DNA of 41,195 nt from Zymomonas sp. (GCA_027489105.1 JAIYAJ010000550.1:1-41195), one strand, 5' to 3'. Shown: positions 23,841 through 33,758, counted from the stretch's first letter. Numbers and translations: made by a program. Notes: generated from the letters alone by a model not told the origin.

Positions 23841-24365
23841 ATGCCGAGCGCCAGACAAGCACAGCTGCACCGCAGGACCTTCGCGACGACGCTGGTGGTG
23901 GCGCTTCAGGCACTCGCGACGATGCTGTTCCTGCTGGACTTGCTCGGCGACATCGCTGCGGAGGGCTGGAGCGCCCATCTGGCGGTGGAAGCCGCCGCTG
24001 CGGTAGCGCTGCTCGTCGGAGTGGTAGCCGGAGCGCTGCAGATTCGCGCGCTGATCGAGCAGGCGCGGCAGGACGACCTCGCCGTGGCGCTCGCGCGCGG
24101 CACTGTCGCCGCGTTGGTGCAGCTGCGCTTCACGGAATGGCGACTCACGCCTGCCGAGGCCGATGTCGCGCTGTTTGCGCTGAAAGGTGCCGACGTCGCC
24201 GAAATTGCGCGGCTGCGCGGGGCGGCCGAAGGAACGGTGCGGGCTCAACTGTCGCGTATCTATGCTAAGGCCGGGGTCGGAGGTCAGTCGGCGCTGGTTG
24301 CATCGTTCCTGGATGACCTGCTCGACCCGGGGCCTAACACTGCCGGGAAGGACGAGATCGCATGA
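23841..24365 (+). CDS. Membrane-anchored LuxR-type transcriptional regulator
   Basis: A 174-residue protein with two predicted membrane helices (about residues 13-36, TTLVVALQALATMLFLLDLL; and about 48-66, AAAAVALLVGVVAGALQI), a short linker, and a C-terminal LuxR/GerE helix-turn-helix. The latter runs from LTPAEADVALFALKGADVAE to TVRAQLSRIYAKAGVGGQSA (about 104-155). Both ends should face the cytoplasm, so the DNA-binding domain would sit at the membrane. There is no receiver or ligand domain, so the signal would have to come through the membrane part. Its stop overlaps the VIT gene start in ATGA. The target is unknown; the metal-transporter gene next to it is the obvious candidate. Confidence 0.85.
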   Translation: MPSARQAQLHRRTFATTLVVALQALATMLFLLDLLGDIAAEGWSAHLAVEAAAAVALLVGVVAGALQIRALIEQARQDDLAVALARGTVAALVQLRFTEWRLTPAEADVALFALKGADVAEIARLRGAAEGTVRAQLSRIYAKAGVGGQSALVASFLDDLLDPGPNTAGKDEIA

Positions 24366-25054
24366 GGCGGCACAAGGAATCGCATCTCGTTTCGCGGATC
24401 GGCTGGCTGCGCGCCGCCGTTCTCGGGGCGAATGACGGCATCGTCTCGACGGCGAGCCTGATCCTCGGGGTGGCGGCTTCCGGAGCCGAGCGACCGGCGC
24501 TGCTGGTTGCCGCGACGGCCGGTCTCGTGGCCGGCGCCATGTCCATGGCTGCGGGCGAATATGTCTCGGTGAGTTCGCAGGCCGATACCGAAGCCGCCGA
24601 TCTCGGGCGCGAGCGGGTCGAGCTGGCAACCGATCCGCTGATGGAGCAGCGCGAACTCGCGGCCATCTATGTCGGTCGCGGGGTCGATCCGGAAACCGCC
24701 GACAGGGTGGCGGCGCAGATGATGGCGCACGACGCGATCGGCGCCCATGCGCGCGACGAGCTCAACATCACCGAGGTGACCGCCGCGCGGCCCGTCCTCG
24801 CCGCGCTGGCGTCGGCCGCGACTTTCACCGCCGGGGCGCTGCTGCCGGTTCTGCTGGCGGCGGTCCTGCCGATGGCGTGGATGGTGGCGGGCGAGGCCAC
24901 GGGCTCTATCCTGTTCCTCGCCTTGCTCGGCGCGCTCGGTGCCCGCGCGGGCGGGGCGACGATCGGCAGGCCGGTGCTGCGGGTGGTGTTCTGGGGGGCG
25001 CTCGCCATGGCGCTGACTGCCGGCATCGGGCGACTGGTGGGCACGGCGGTCTGA
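24362..25054 (+). CDS. VIT1/CCC1-family metal transporter
   Basis: Proteins of this family move ferrous iron or manganese across membranes. The 230-residue protein has five likely helices. The diagnostic first helix has VLGANDGIVSTASLILGVAA. The second has GAMSMAAGEYVSVSSQADTE, with the family methionine/glutamate and acidic residues. A cytoplasmic helical part with charged residues (ERVELATDPLMEQRELAAIY) follows, and three more helices to the end. It shares an ATGA overlap with the LuxR-type gene and follows cytochrome b561, which suggests one operon. Metal choice (Fe or Mn) is not readable from sequence. Confidence 0.92.
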   Translation: MRRHKESHLVSRIGWLRAAVLGANDGIVSTASLILGVAASGAERPALLVAATAGLVAGAMSMAAGEYVSVSSQADTEAADLGRERVELATDPLMEQRELAAIYVGRGVDPETADRVAAQMMAHDAIGAHARDELNITEVTAARPVLAALASAATFTAGALLPVLLAAVLPMAWMVAGEATGSILFLALLGALGARAGGATIGRPVLRVVFWGALAMALTAGIGRLVGTAV

Positions 25055-25118
25055 CGACAGGCGGGGCGACGTGCCTGTACGGTTGCCACCCCTTGTCCAA
25101 GCGGCTACTCGCGCGGCC

Positions 25119-25787
25119 ATGGACACAGCGCTTCGCCACATCGACGCCTGGATCTTCGATCTGGACAACACGCTTTACCCGGCGTCGGTGGATCTGTTCG
25201 GGCTGATCGACGTGCGTATGGGCCTGTATGTCCAGCGGCTGCTGGGCGTCGATCCGGTCGAGGCCAAGCGCGTCCAGAAGCAGATGTTCCGCGAGCATGG
25301 CACCACATTGTCGGGGCTGATGCAGAGCCACGGGATCGACCCGCACGAATTCCTCGCCTTCGTTCACGACATCGAGATGGACGTGCTGTCGGAGGATCGC
25401 CGGCTGATCGACGCGATCGCGAAGCTGCCCGGCCGCAAGCTGATCTTCACCAATGGCGATGCCGATTATGCCGGCCGGGTGCTGCAGAAGCTGGGCCTGT
25501 CGAAGAGCTTCGAGGCGATCCACGACATCCACGCCTGCGCCTATCAGCCGAAGCCCCATGCCGCGAGCTATGCGTCGATGATCGAGGCCTTCGGGGTCGA
25601 CCCGCGCACGTCGCTGTTCGTCGAGGACATGGCCCGCAATCTGAAGCCGGCCAAGGCGATCGGCATGACCACCGTGTGGGTCAACAACGGCTCCGAATAT
25701 GGCGACCACGAGGCCGACCACAGCTTCATCGATTATGAGATTCGCGATGTCGGGCACTGGCTCGACGAACTGACAGCCACGCTTTGA
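25119..25787 (+). CDS. HAD-superfamily pyrimidine 5'-nucleotidase
   Basis: A cytoplasmic phosphatase of the SDT1-like HAD group, expected to remove phosphate from pyrimidine nucleotides or related compounds. It has 222 residues from ATG 25119 ([13 protein letters not shown]). The motifs are [11 protein letters not shown] (nucleophile Asp and acid/base Asp), [11 protein letters not shown] (motif II Thr), a lysine in [10 protein letters not shown], and [14 protein letters not shown] (the acidic metal motif). It ends 11 bases before dapD, so the two may be co-transcribed. No pathway link is evident. Confidence 0.87.
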   Translation: MDTALRHIDAWIFDLDNTLYPASVDLFGLIDVRMGLYVQRLLGVDPVEAKRVQKQMFREHGTTLSGLMQSHGIDPHEFLAFVHDIEMDVLSEDRRLIDAIAKLPGRKLIFTNGDADYAGRVLQKLGLSKSFEAIHDIHACAYQPKPHAASYASMIEAFGVDPRTSLFVEDMARNLKPAKAIGMTTVWVNNGSEYGDHEADHSFIDYEIRDVGHWLDELTATL

Positions 25788-25798
25788 GGGGAAACGAT

Positions 25799-26623
<825 letters not shown>

Positions 26624-26635
26624 GGCTTGGGATGT

Positions 26636-26748
26636 CCCTCCCTTCCGGGGGAGGGATGTCGCGGGGTGCGCAGGAAGAGCTCGCTGTCGCTCGCACCCAC
26701 CCCTTCCCCCTCCCCCCTCCCTTGAAAGGGAGGGGCTTATTCTTTTTT
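26636..26748 (+). terminator. Palindrome cluster and terminator between dapD and argB
   Basis: After dapD, CCCTCCC/GGGAGGG (26636-26655) is followed by a loosely paired GGGGTGCG...CGCACCCACCCC stretch. The last hairpin has arms CCCCTCCCTT (26714-26723) and AAGGGAGGGG (26726-26735), then CTTATTCTTTTTT. That last part looks like an intrinsic terminator for the rightward dapD transcript. Its repeats match the dispersed family seen elsewhere. Confidence 0.75.
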
Positions 26749-26749
26749 G

Positions 26750-27655
26750 TCAGCCCATGCCGATCAGGGTGCCGGCGCCGCGCTTGGTGAAGGCTTCGAT
26801 CAGCATCGCGTGGGGTACGCGTCCGTCGAGGATGACGGCGGCGTCGACCCCGCCCTCGACCGCATCGACGCAGGTTTCGAGCTTGGGGATCATGCCGCCC
26901 TGGATCGTGCCATCCTCGCGCAGTTCCGCGATCCGGCGCGGGTTGAGTTCGCGGATCAGCTGCTTTTCCTTGTCGAGCACACCGGCCACGTCGGTGAGCA
27001 GGAACAGGCGTGCCGCACCGAGGGCAATCGCGATCGCGCCGGCCATGGTGTCGGCGTTGACATTATAGGTGTGCCCGTCCTCGCCGATCGCGATCGGCGC
27101 GATGACCGGGATCATGCCGGCCCTGGACACGGTGTCGATCACGCGGCGGTCGATGTCGGCCGGCTCGCCGACGAAGCCGAGGTCGACGACCTGCTCGATA
27201 TTGCTGTCCGGATCGCGCCGCGTGCGGCTGATCTTCTCGGCCACGACCATGCGGCCGTCCTTGCCCGACAGACCGACCGCGCGGCCACCCGCCTGGGAGA
27301 TCCAGGAGACGATCTCCTTGTTGATCGAGCCGCACAGGACCATCTCGGCCACGCGCGCGGTCTCCGCGTCGGTCACGCGCAGGCCGTCGACGAAGCTGCT
27401 CTCGACGCCCAGAGTCTTCAGCATGCGGCCGATCTGCGGGCCGCCGCCATGGACCACGACCGGGTTGATCCCGACCGCCTTCAGCAGGACGATGTTCTCG
27501 GCGAAGTCGCGCGCGGCCTCGGGGTCGCCCTTGGCGTGGCCGCCATATTTCACCACGAAGGTCTCGCCCGCATAGCGCTGCATATAGGGCAGTGCTTCGG
27601 TGAGGGTCTCGGCCTTGGCGAGGAGGATCGGGTCGGGGCTGTGATCGGTCGACAT
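26750..27655 (-). CDS. argB: Acetylglutamate kinase
   Basis: ArgB phosphorylates N-acetyl-L-glutamate in arginine synthesis. The protein has 301 residues and begins [20 protein letters not shown]. The nucleotide and substrate sites are [15 protein letters not shown] and [13 protein letters not shown], followed by [25 protein letters not shown] and [16 protein letters not shown] follow. The C-terminus has [18 protein letters not shown]. The basic N-terminal extension is longer than in E. coli ArgB, as in arginine-sensitive hexameric kinases. It is convergent with dapD and lies 68 bases after yhhQ, so it might be co-transcribed with it. Confidence 0.96.
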   Translation of the reverse strand: MSTDHSPDPILLAKAETLTEALPYMQRYAGETFVVKYGGHAKGDPEAARDFAENIVLLKAVGINPVVVHGGGPQIGRMLKTLGVESSFVDGLRVTDAETARVAEMVLCGSINKEIVSWISQAGGRAVGLSGKDGRMVVAEKISRTRRDPDSNIEQVVDLGFVGEPADIDRRVIDTVSRAGMIPVIAPIAIGEDGHTYNVNADTMAGAIAIALGAARLFLLTDVAGVLDKEKQLIRELNPRRIAELREDGTIQGGMIPKLETCVDAVEGGVDAAVILDGRVPHAMLIEAFTKRGAGTLIGMG

Positions 27656-27723
27656 GGCGCGCCCCTTAGCGGAGGCGGGCCCCGGGATAAAGCATCGCTT
27701 TCGGCCTGTACTGGCTCGTTCGG

Positions 27724-28380
27724 TCAGCCGCGTGCGTCGATCCGGCGGCCGGCGACGACGAAGGCGGTGATCAGCGGCGGCACCAGCACGATCGACAGGA
27801 CCACCTTGGTCAGCATCTGCCCGCCCATCAGGCCCAATATCTCACGCTCGCCGTAAAAGCTGATGGTGATGAACATGATCGTGTCGGCGATCTGGCTGAT
27901 GACGCTGGCGATCATCCCGCGCAGCCAGACGAAGCGTCCGACGCCGCTGCCCTTCAACCGGTCGAAGATCAGGACGTTGAGCGTCTGCGACAGGCCATAG
28001 GAAATCAGCCCGGCGATCATCATCCGCGCGCCCTGGCCTACGACGATCGGGAAAGCCTCCACCGCCGGCGGGTACATGCCGGGATCGGTCGGCAAAGCGA
28101 GGACCAGCTGGATCAGCAGCGCAGAGATGATCAGCGGCAGGAAACCCCAGCGGACGAGCGAGTCGGCTACCGTCCGGCCATGGAGTTCGGCGACCGCGCT
28201 GCCCATGACGACCAGCAGCAGGAAGGCGAAGATGCCGGCCTCTACGGCAAGCGGGCCAAGCGCCACCTGCTTCACCCCGAGAACGCCGGCGATGCAGACC
28301 ATCCCGCCATAGAAGATCGAGATGATGAAGAGCGAGCGGGGCGGGCGGGCGTCCTGCGCCGGCGGGGTGGGGGCGGTCAT
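27724..28380 (-). CDS. yhhQ: Queuosine precursor transporter (YhhQ/VUT family)
   Basis: A membrane protein of the DUF165 family whose E. coli member takes up 7-cyano-7-deazaguanine and related queuosine precursors. It is 218 residues with about six hydrophobic segments after a short Pro-rich N-terminus. The family signature lies in [19 protein letters not shown] at about residues 155-173, preceded by [17 protein letters not shown]. It sits just upstream of argB on the same strand. queG for the last step of queuosine synthesis lies about 9 kb away. No preQ1 riboswitch is apparent in the 102 bases upstream. Start ATG 28380. Confidence 0.9.
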   Translation of the reverse strand: MTAPTPPAQDARPPRSLFIISIFYGGMVCIAGVLGVKQVALGPLAVEAGIFAFLLLVVMGSAVAELHGRTVADSLVRWGFLPLIISALLIQLVLALPTDPGMYPPAVEAFPIVVGQGARMMIAGLISYGLSQTLNVLIFDRLKGSGVGRFVWLRGMIASVISQIADTIMFITISFYGEREILGLMGGQMLTKVVLSIVLVPPLITAFVVAGRRIDARG

Positions 28381-28482
28381 GCCGCACTGCTAACGGCTTT
28401 GCGGCGGCGGCGAAAGAGCGCTTGACCGGCGCTGCGCGCTCGACAAGGTGGGCCTTTCTTGGCGCTTTGGGGATGTTTCCGG

Positions 28483-29739
28483 ATGACGAAATGGCTGACC
28501 GGGCTGGCCGGCATCGTGCTGATCCTGCTCGTGGCGGTGGCGCTGTCGTCCGACCGGAAGGCGATCCGCCTGCGCGTCGTCGGATCGGCCTTCGCGCTGC
28601 AGGCGGGAATCGCCGTGCTCGTCCTCTACGTTCCCTGGGGCCGTGCGCTGCTCGGCGGAATGGCGGCAGGCGTGTCGAGCCTGCTCGGCTACGCCCAGTC
28701 GGGCACCGACTTTCTGTTCGGTTCGCTGGTCAAGCCCGAGATCGGCGGGAACAGCTTCGCGCTAGCCGCTCTTCCGGTGATCATCTTCTTCGCCTCGTTG
28801 GTCTCGATCCTCTATTTTCTCGGCATCATGCCGGTCGTGATCCGCTGGGGGGGCGGCGCGATCGAGAAGGTGACCGGCGTGTCGAAGGTCGAGTCGCTGT
28901 GCGCGGCGGCGAACATCTTCGTCGGGCAGAGCGAATCGGCGCTCGTGATCCGGCCCTATCTGGCCGGCCTCGCACCGCACCAGATGTTCGCGGTGATGGT
29001 CACCGGCATGGCCGGCGTCGCGGGCACGATCCTTGCGGCCTATGCGGCGATGGGAATCAGCGTCGACCTGCTGCTGGCGGCGAGCTTCATGGCGGCGCCG
29101 GGCGGATTGCTGATGGCCAAGATCATGATGCCCGATCCGGTCCAGCCCGAGGGGCGCTCGGCCGACGCGCTGGAGGAGGAGGCGATCGCGATCGCAGAGG
29201 CCAATGAAGAGGGCGAGCGGCCCGACAACATCATCATGGCGGCGGCGCTCGGTGCGCAGACCGGCGTGCGGATCGCGGTTTCGGTCGGGGCCATGGTTCT
29301 GGCCTTCGTCGGTCTCGTGGCGCTTGCCAATGGGCTGCTCGGCCAGGCAGGGGCGCTGTTCGGGCATCCGACGCTCAGCTTCCAGCAGATATTGGGCTTC
29401 ATCTTCGCGCCGATCATGGTCCTGCTCAACATTCCCTGGGACCAGGCGCAGATCGTCGGCGGCCTGTTCGGCGAGAAGGTGACCCTCAACGAATTCGTCG
29501 CCTATATCCATCTCGGCCAGATCAAGGACACGCTGAGCCCGCACAGCGTCGCGGTGACCACTTTCGCCTTGTGCGGTTTCGCCAATTTCTCCTCGATCGC
29601 GATCCAGATGGCGTCGGCCGGCAGCCTCGCGCCCAACCAGCGTCCGATGATCGCGCGGCTGGGTATCAAGGCGCTCGTCGCCGGCAGCCTTGCGAACCTT
29701 ATGTCGGCGGCGCTGGCGGGACTTCTCATCGCCTCCTGA
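28483..29739 (+). CDS. NupC-type concentrative nucleoside transporter
   Basis: A CNT-family symporter that brings nucleosides in with H+ or Na+. It has 418 residues from ATG 28483 (MTKWLTGLAGIVLILLVAVA) and is mostly hydrophobic. Family motifs include FVGQSESALVIRPYLAGL, in which the Gln-Ser-Glu contacts the nucleoside, PHQMFAVMVTGMAGVAGTIL, and LSPHSVAVTTFALCGFANFS. The organisation fits eight or more helices with two re-entrant hairpins. A charged cytoplasmic loop (RSADALEEEAIAIAEANEE) is seen at about residues 226-246. It is divergent from yhhQ, with 102 bases between starts. Confidence 0.93.
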   Translation: MTKWLTGLAGIVLILLVAVALSSDRKAIRLRVVGSAFALQAGIAVLVLYVPWGRALLGGMAAGVSSLLGYAQSGTDFLFGSLVKPEIGGNSFALAALPVIIFFASLVSILYFLGIMPVVIRWGGGAIEKVTGVSKVESLCAAANIFVGQSESALVIRPYLAGLAPHQMFAVMVTGMAGVAGTILAAYAAMGISVDLLLAASFMAAPGGLLMAKIMMPDPVQPEGRSADALEEEAIAIAEANEEGERPDNIIMAAALGAQTGVRIAVSVGAMVLAFVGLVALANGLLGQAGALFGHPTLSFQQILGFIFAPIMVLLNIPWDQAQIVGGLFGEKVTLNEFVAYIHLGQIKDTLSPHSVAVTTFALCGFANFSSIAIQMASAGSLAPNQRPMIARLGIKALVAGSLANLMSAALAGLLIAS

Positions 29740-29802
29740 ACCCGACCCCGCCTGCTCCGTTACGCCTCTATCGTCACGCAGGTTTCCGGCAGGAGCAAGG
29801 AC

Positions 29803-29928
29803 ATGAAATGCGCATTGGCGATCGGCGCGGCTGTTGTCGTGGCGGTGCCGATCATGAGCCTGTCGGCGAGCCCGGCGCAGGCGCCCGGGGGCAGTCGGGT
29901 CGCGCTCGATCTGTCGGGGCTCGGATGA
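29803..29928 (+). CDS. 41-residue putative exported peptide
   Basis: ATG 29803 follows AGGAG at seven bases, a very good ribosome site. The peptide begins MKCALAIGAAVVVAVPIMSL. A basic start, hydrophobic core and small residues at SPAQA form a signal-peptide-like region, leaving about 14 residues (PGGSRVALDLSGLG) after the likely cleavage site. TGA ends it at 29928. It lies 63 bases after the nucleoside transporter and before convergent rpoN. No family is recognised, and function is unknown. The strong ribosome site and codon use support a real gene, but its short length leaves doubt. Confidence 0.5.
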   Translation: MKCALAIGAAVVVAVPIMSLSASPAQAPGGSRVALDLSGLG

Positions 29929-30038
29929 ACGGCGGATTCCGCTGCTCAGGGTGAACGGGTCCGCGCGGTTACCGTGGAAGGCATAGCGACGCTCGCAGGT
30001 CTGTCCGGCTGATGTCGAACAGGGTGGTGTAGCGCCTG

Positions 30039-31577
30039 CTACGCCGCCTTCATCGCCCGTTGACGGCGACGCTGGACCGAAGAGCCGAGGCCGATCGCCT
30101 CGCGATATTTGGCGACGGTGCGGCGGGCGAGGTCGAAACCCTTCTCGCGCAGCAGTTCCACCAGCTTGTCGTCGGACAATATGTCGTCGCCCTCGGCGGC
30201 GATGAGCTTCGCGATCTGGCTCTTCACCGCTTCGGCCGACACCGCATCGCCGCCATCGGCGGCGGCAACGCCCGAGGTGAAGAAATATTTGAGTTCGTGC
30301 AGCCCGCGCTCGCAGACCAGATATTTGTTCGACGTCACCCGGCTGATCGTCGATTCATGCATGCCGACCGCATCGGCGATCGTCTTCAGCGTCAGCGGGC
30401 GCAGATGCTCGACGCCGTGCAGGAAGAAGGCTTCCTGCTGCTTGACGATCTCCTGCGTCACCTTCACGATCGTGCGCGCGCGCTGGTCGAGCGCCTTGAC
30501 CAGCCAGTTGGCGGAGGCGAGGCATTCGCCCAGCCAGGCCTTGCTGCTCTTGTCCTGGGGGCCGCTCGACAGTTCGCTATAATAGCTGCGGTTGACGATC
30601 AGCCGGGGCAGGCTCGCGCTGTTGAGCTCGATCGCCCAGCCGTCCCCTTTGCGGCGGACGAAGATGTCGGGCGTCACCGGGGCCGCCGGTTCGCCGCCGA
30701 AGCGCAGACCGGGCTTCGGGTCATAGCCGCGCAGCTCGCGGATCATGTCGGCCATGTCTTCTTCATCGACGCCGCACAGGCGGCGAAGCTGCGGAATGGC
30801 GCCGCGAGCGAGCAGGTCGAGATTGTCGATCAGCTTGGCCATGGCGGGGTCGTAGCGATCGGCCTCGCGCGCCTGCAGCGCGATGCACTCGGCGAGCGAG
30901 CGGGCGCCGACGCCGGTCGGGTCGAGCGTCTGGATGACCGAGAGGACGCGCTCGACATCGAACAACGGCACGTCGAGCGCCTGGGCGATGTCGAAGGTCT
31001 GCCCTTCGAAATAGCCGGCCTCGTCGATCAGGTCGATCAGCCGGACCGCTATGGCGAGGTCCGCGCCGGACAGCAGCTCACCGGCCTGGGCGAGGAGGTG
31101 ATCGTGGAGCGACAGCCCGGCCGAGGCGCTCTCGCCGGGATCGGGTGCGTCCTCCGACAGTCCTCCGGAGGCGCCCTGGACGCCGAGCGAACCATCCATG
31201 CCCTGCATCGAATCGCTGGGGCTGTCATGGTGGAAGGTTTCGGACGCGTAATCGGCGTCCAGCGGGGCGTCGGTCACGCCATTGCCGGCCTCGATCAGCC
31301 GGTCTGCGGTCGGCGCATCGTCGAAATCGCCGAAGCCGTCGGGAGCCTCCCCGCCGTCGCCGCTATCGAAATCGGGCACCTCGAAACTGTCGTCGGCATC
31401 TCCGCCGTCGCCGCGCTCGCCACCCGATTCGAGCAGCGGATTCTTCTCGATCTCCTCGGCGATGAACGCCTCGACTTCGAGGTTCGACAGCGCCAGCAGC
31501 TTGATCGCCTGCTGCAGCTGCGGCGTCATCACGAGCGACTGGCTCTGCCGCAGATCGAGGCGGGGCCCCAGTGCCAT
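30039..31577 (-). CDS. rpoN: RNA polymerase sigma-54 factor RpoN
   Basis: Sigma-54 directs RNA polymerase to -24/-12 promoters that need enhancer-binding activators. The protein has 512 residues. Region I is glutamine/leucine-rich (LDLRQSQSLVMTPQLQQAIK). Region II is long and acidic (about residues 55-150). Region III contains the core-binding part. The C-terminal HTH (LKTIADAVGMHESTISRV) is followed by the RpoN box ARRTVAKYREAIG (usual form ARRTVAKYREAL). It lies 23 bases after lptB, as in many proteobacteria. The hpf and ptsN genes that often follow rpoN are missing: a convergent peptide and transporter come next. Confidence 0.96.
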   Translation of the reverse strand: MALGPRLDLRQSQSLVMTPQLQQAIKLLALSNLEVEAFIAEEIEKNPLLESGGERGDGGDADDSFEVPDFDSGDGGEAPDGFGDFDDAPTADRLIEAGNGVTDAPLDADYASETFHHDSPSDSMQGMDGSLGVQGASGGLSEDAPDPGESASAGLSLHDHLLAQAGELLSGADLAIAVRLIDLIDEAGYFEGQTFDIAQALDVPLFDVERVLSVIQTLDPTGVGARSLAECIALQAREADRYDPAMAKLIDNLDLLARGAIPQLRRLCGVDEEDMADMIRELRGYDPKPGLRFGGEPAAPVTPDIFVRRKGDGWAIELNSASLPRLIVNRSYYSELSSGPQDKSSKAWLGECLASANWLVKALDQRARTIVKVTQEIVKQQEAFFLHGVEHLRPLTLKTIADAVGMHESTISRVTSNKYLVCERGLHELKYFFTSGVAAADGGDAVSAEAVKSQIAKLIAAEGDDILSDDKLVELLREKGFDLARRTVAKYREAIGLGSSVQRRRQRAMKAA

Positions 31578-31600
31578 GGTTCAGAGCGCCGGTGGCATCG

Positions 31601-32377
31601 TCAGAGCGAAAAGCCCTCGCCCAGGTAGAGGCGACGGACATTGGGATCGGCGACGAGCGCGGCAGGGCTGCCCTGGAACAGCACCTTGCCGTCATAGATG
31701 ATGCAGGCACGATCGACGATGTCGAGCGTCTCACGGACATTGTGATCGGTGATCAGCACGCCGATGTCGCGACTCTTGAGGTCGCGCACCAGATCGCGGA
31801 TGTCGGCGATCGAGATCGGGTCGATGCCGGCGAAAGGCTCGTCGAGCAGCATGATCGACGGATCCGCCGCCAGCGCGCGTGCGATCTCGCAGCGGCGCCG
31901 TTCGCCGCCCGACAGCGCCATCGCCGCCGAATCGCGCAAATGGGTGAGGTGAAACTCTTCGAGCAGCGAATCGAGTCGCTCGGCCCGCTGCTTCTTGTCG
32001 GGCTCGACCAGCTCGAGCACCGCCATGATGTTCTGGCTGACCGACAGGCCGCGAAAGATCGAGGTTTCCTGCGGCAGATAGCCGAGCCCCAGGATCGCCC
32101 GGCGATACATCGGCAGAGTCGTGATGTCGTCGCCATCGAGCAGGATGCGGCCTGCATCGGGCCGGACCAGGCCCATCACCGAATAGAAGCAGGTCGTCTT
32201 GCCCGCGCCATTGGGGCCGAGCAGGCCGACCACCTCGCCGCGCGCGACGTCGAGCGAGATGTCGCTGAGCACCTGTCGCCGGTCGTAGCTCTTGGCGATC
32301 GACACGACCGACAGACCGCGCACCACGCCGGTGCCGTCGGAGCCGGCAGGTCGTTCGAGGGTGGCAGAGTCGGTCAT
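31601..32377 (-). CDS. lptB: LPS export ABC transporter ATP-binding protein LptB
   Basis: LptB powers extraction of LPS from the inner membrane by LptFG. The protein has 258 residues. An N-terminal extension of about 20 residues precedes GLSVVSIAKSYDRRQVLSD. Walker A is GPNGAGKTT (about residues 55-63), the Q-loop is in GLGYLPQETSIFRGL, the signature is LSGGERRRCEIARAL, Walker B is IMLLDEPFAGIDPI, and the switch His is in GVLITDHNVRETLDI, all as in LptB. It is separated from lptA by 158 bases, so a second promoter in front of lptB-rpoN is possible. Confidence 0.97.
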   Translation of the reverse strand: MTDSATLERPAGSDGTGVVRGLSVVSIAKSYDRRQVLSDISLDVARGEVVGLLGPNGAGKTTCFYSVMGLVRPDAGRILLDGDDITTLPMYRRAILGLGYLPQETSIFRGLSVSQNIMAVLELVEPDKKQRAERLDSLLEEFHLTHLRDSAAMALSGGERRRCEIARALAADPSIMLLDEPFAGIDPISIADIRDLVRDLKSRDIGVLITDHNVRETLDIVDRACIIYDGKVLFQGSPAALVADPNVRRLYLGEGFSL

Positions 32378-32535
32378 TGTCGGATCATCCCGGCGAAGGC
32401 TTCGCGTTGCGCCTGATTAGACGACCCCGCTGCCCATGGAAACTGGCAAGCTTCGTGCATGGATATTTTTGGCGCCGGTCGGGGGAGCGGGTGCGACGGT
32501 TCGAGCCGAGCCGGACGGTATCGCCCGGTCGAGCG

Positions 32536-33066
32536 TCAGTTCTGCGACCGCGGCGGGGGCGTGAAGCGGCCGGTCACGCGACCGCCGCCGCTGCCCGAAC
32601 TGCCGCCGTCGAGCGAGGCCTGGCCGCTGTTCATGTTGATGACCAGCCGGTTGCCCTTGGTCTCGCCCTTGCCCGCACGGCTGACGGTGACGCCACCGAT
32701 CATCGTGACCAGGCGGGAGCGCAGGTCGTAGATCGCATATTGCGAACGCGCGGTTTCGGTCGCGGTGGTCAGGACGACGCTGCCCGATGCATCCATCCGG
32801 TTGACCTGGGTCTGGTCGGCCGAGGTGTAATTGATCGTGACGCGGGCAGCGCGCAGCGTCATGTCGCCCTGCTTGACCTCGACATTGCCGGTCAGGATCG
32901 CCCGGTCGCTGCGGTCCTGCAACTCGATGCGGTCTGCGGCGAAGTCGACCGGGGCGTTGGCATTGTGGTTCTTGAGCGAGGTCGCGGTCTGCGCGGCGAG
33001 CGGAAGCGCGGCCAGCGACAGCGTCGCGACCAGCAGCCTTTTCGCCATCCGCACCCGTCCGATCAC
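32536..33066 (-). CDS. lptA: LPS export periplasmic protein LptA (OstA domain)
   Basis: LptA forms the periplasmic bridge that carries LPS to the outer membrane. The 176-residue protein starts at GTG 33066, chosen because GGAGG lies six bases upstream; ATG 33048 is an alternative. A signal peptide (MAKRLLVATLSLAALPLAAQ) is followed by the OstA domain, with VDFAADRIELQDRSDRAILT, GNVEVKQGDMTLRAARV and NRLVINMNSGQA. A low-complexity Gly/Ser tail (DGGSSGSGGGRV) closes the protein. It begins two bases after the lptC stop, which implies tight coupling. Confidence 0.93.
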   Translation of the reverse strand: MIGRVRMAKRLLVATLSLAALPLAAQTATSLKNHNANAPVDFAADRIELQDRSDRAILTGNVEVKQGDMTLRAARVTINYTSADQTQVNRMDASGSVVLTTATETARSQYAIYDLRSRLVTMIGGVTVSRAGKGETKGNRLVINMNSGQASLDGGSSGSGGGRVTGRFTPPPRSQN

Positions 33067-33068
33067 GC

Positions 33069-33758
33069 TCAGCCTCCGTTGTTCGCCCCAGCGCGCTTGC
33101 GAGCAGGAGCCTTGGGCGCTGCTGTGGCGCTTCGCTGGTCGATATGCAAGCGCGCTCGGCCTTCGAGCACCACGACGCGGGCGTTCAGATCGGCGGTGAA
33201 GCGGTCGCCCGAAAAGGTTCCGACATTCATCCGGCCGTCGACCGGTCCCTCGCTCGCCACCTTGCGGGTCTTGAGGTCGATGCCGACGTCGCGTGTCTCG
33301 ATAGTGTAGCCGTCGGCCGAGTTGAAATGGACAGGTCCGTCGATCGCGACCTTCTCGCTGTCCATGTCGTAGCGGCCATTATTGGCGATGATTCGGGCCG
33401 GACCCTCGGGAAGCTGGATCTGTGCTGCGAGCTTCTGCATCCGCACCACCGGATCGCGCGAGGTGGTCTGTACCGCCGAGCCGGCCGTCAGCTGGAAGGC
33501 CTGCCCCTTCGCGTCCTGGCCGCGATAGGTTGCCGTGGTCACCCGCATCCGCTCGCGCGCCACCGCGACGCGGTCCTTTGCCAGCACGAAGCTGATATCG
33601 CGTCCTACGGTCAAAGGGGCGATGGCGAGCAGGACCACCAATGCTCCGACCGCAACGGGCAGCACCAGACGCAGGATCCCGATCAGCCGGTCGTGCCGGC
33701 TGCCGCTGGCAGCCCAGAGCTGGCGCTGGCTGCGGACACGATCGGCGAGTTCGGACAT
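33069..33758 (-). CDS. lptC: LPS export protein LptC
   Basis: A bitopic inner-membrane protein that links LptBFG to LptA. It has 229 residues. One membrane helix (about 29-47, LRLVLPVAVGALVVLLAIA) follows a basic N-terminus with RQLWAASGSRHDRLIG, and a periplasmic beta domain of the LptC/OstA type (VTTATYRGQDAKGQAFQLTA, GPARIIANNGRYDM, EGPVDGRMNVGTFSGDRF) comes next. The C-terminal tail is basic (APKAPARKRAGANNGG). It is 42 bases from nrnC and overlaps nothing. The order nrnC-lptC-lptA-lptB-rpoN is common in alphaproteobacteria. Confidence 0.93.
   Translation of the reverse strand: MSELADRVRSQRQLWAASGSRHDRLIGILRLVLPVAVGALVVLLAIAPLTVGRDISFVLAKDRVAVARERMRVTTATYRGQDAKGQAFQLTAGSAVQTTSRDPVVRMQKLAAQIQLPEGPARIIANNGRYDMDSEKVAIDGPVHFNSADGYTIETRDVGIDLKTRKVASEGPVDGRMNVGTFSGDRFTADLNARVVVLEGRARLHIDQRSATAAPKAPARKRAGANNGG

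Noticed and set aside
28381..28482. A preQ1 riboswitch in front of yhhQ
   Set aside because: The 102 bases have no recognisable preQ1 aptamer pattern (small stem with A-rich tail).
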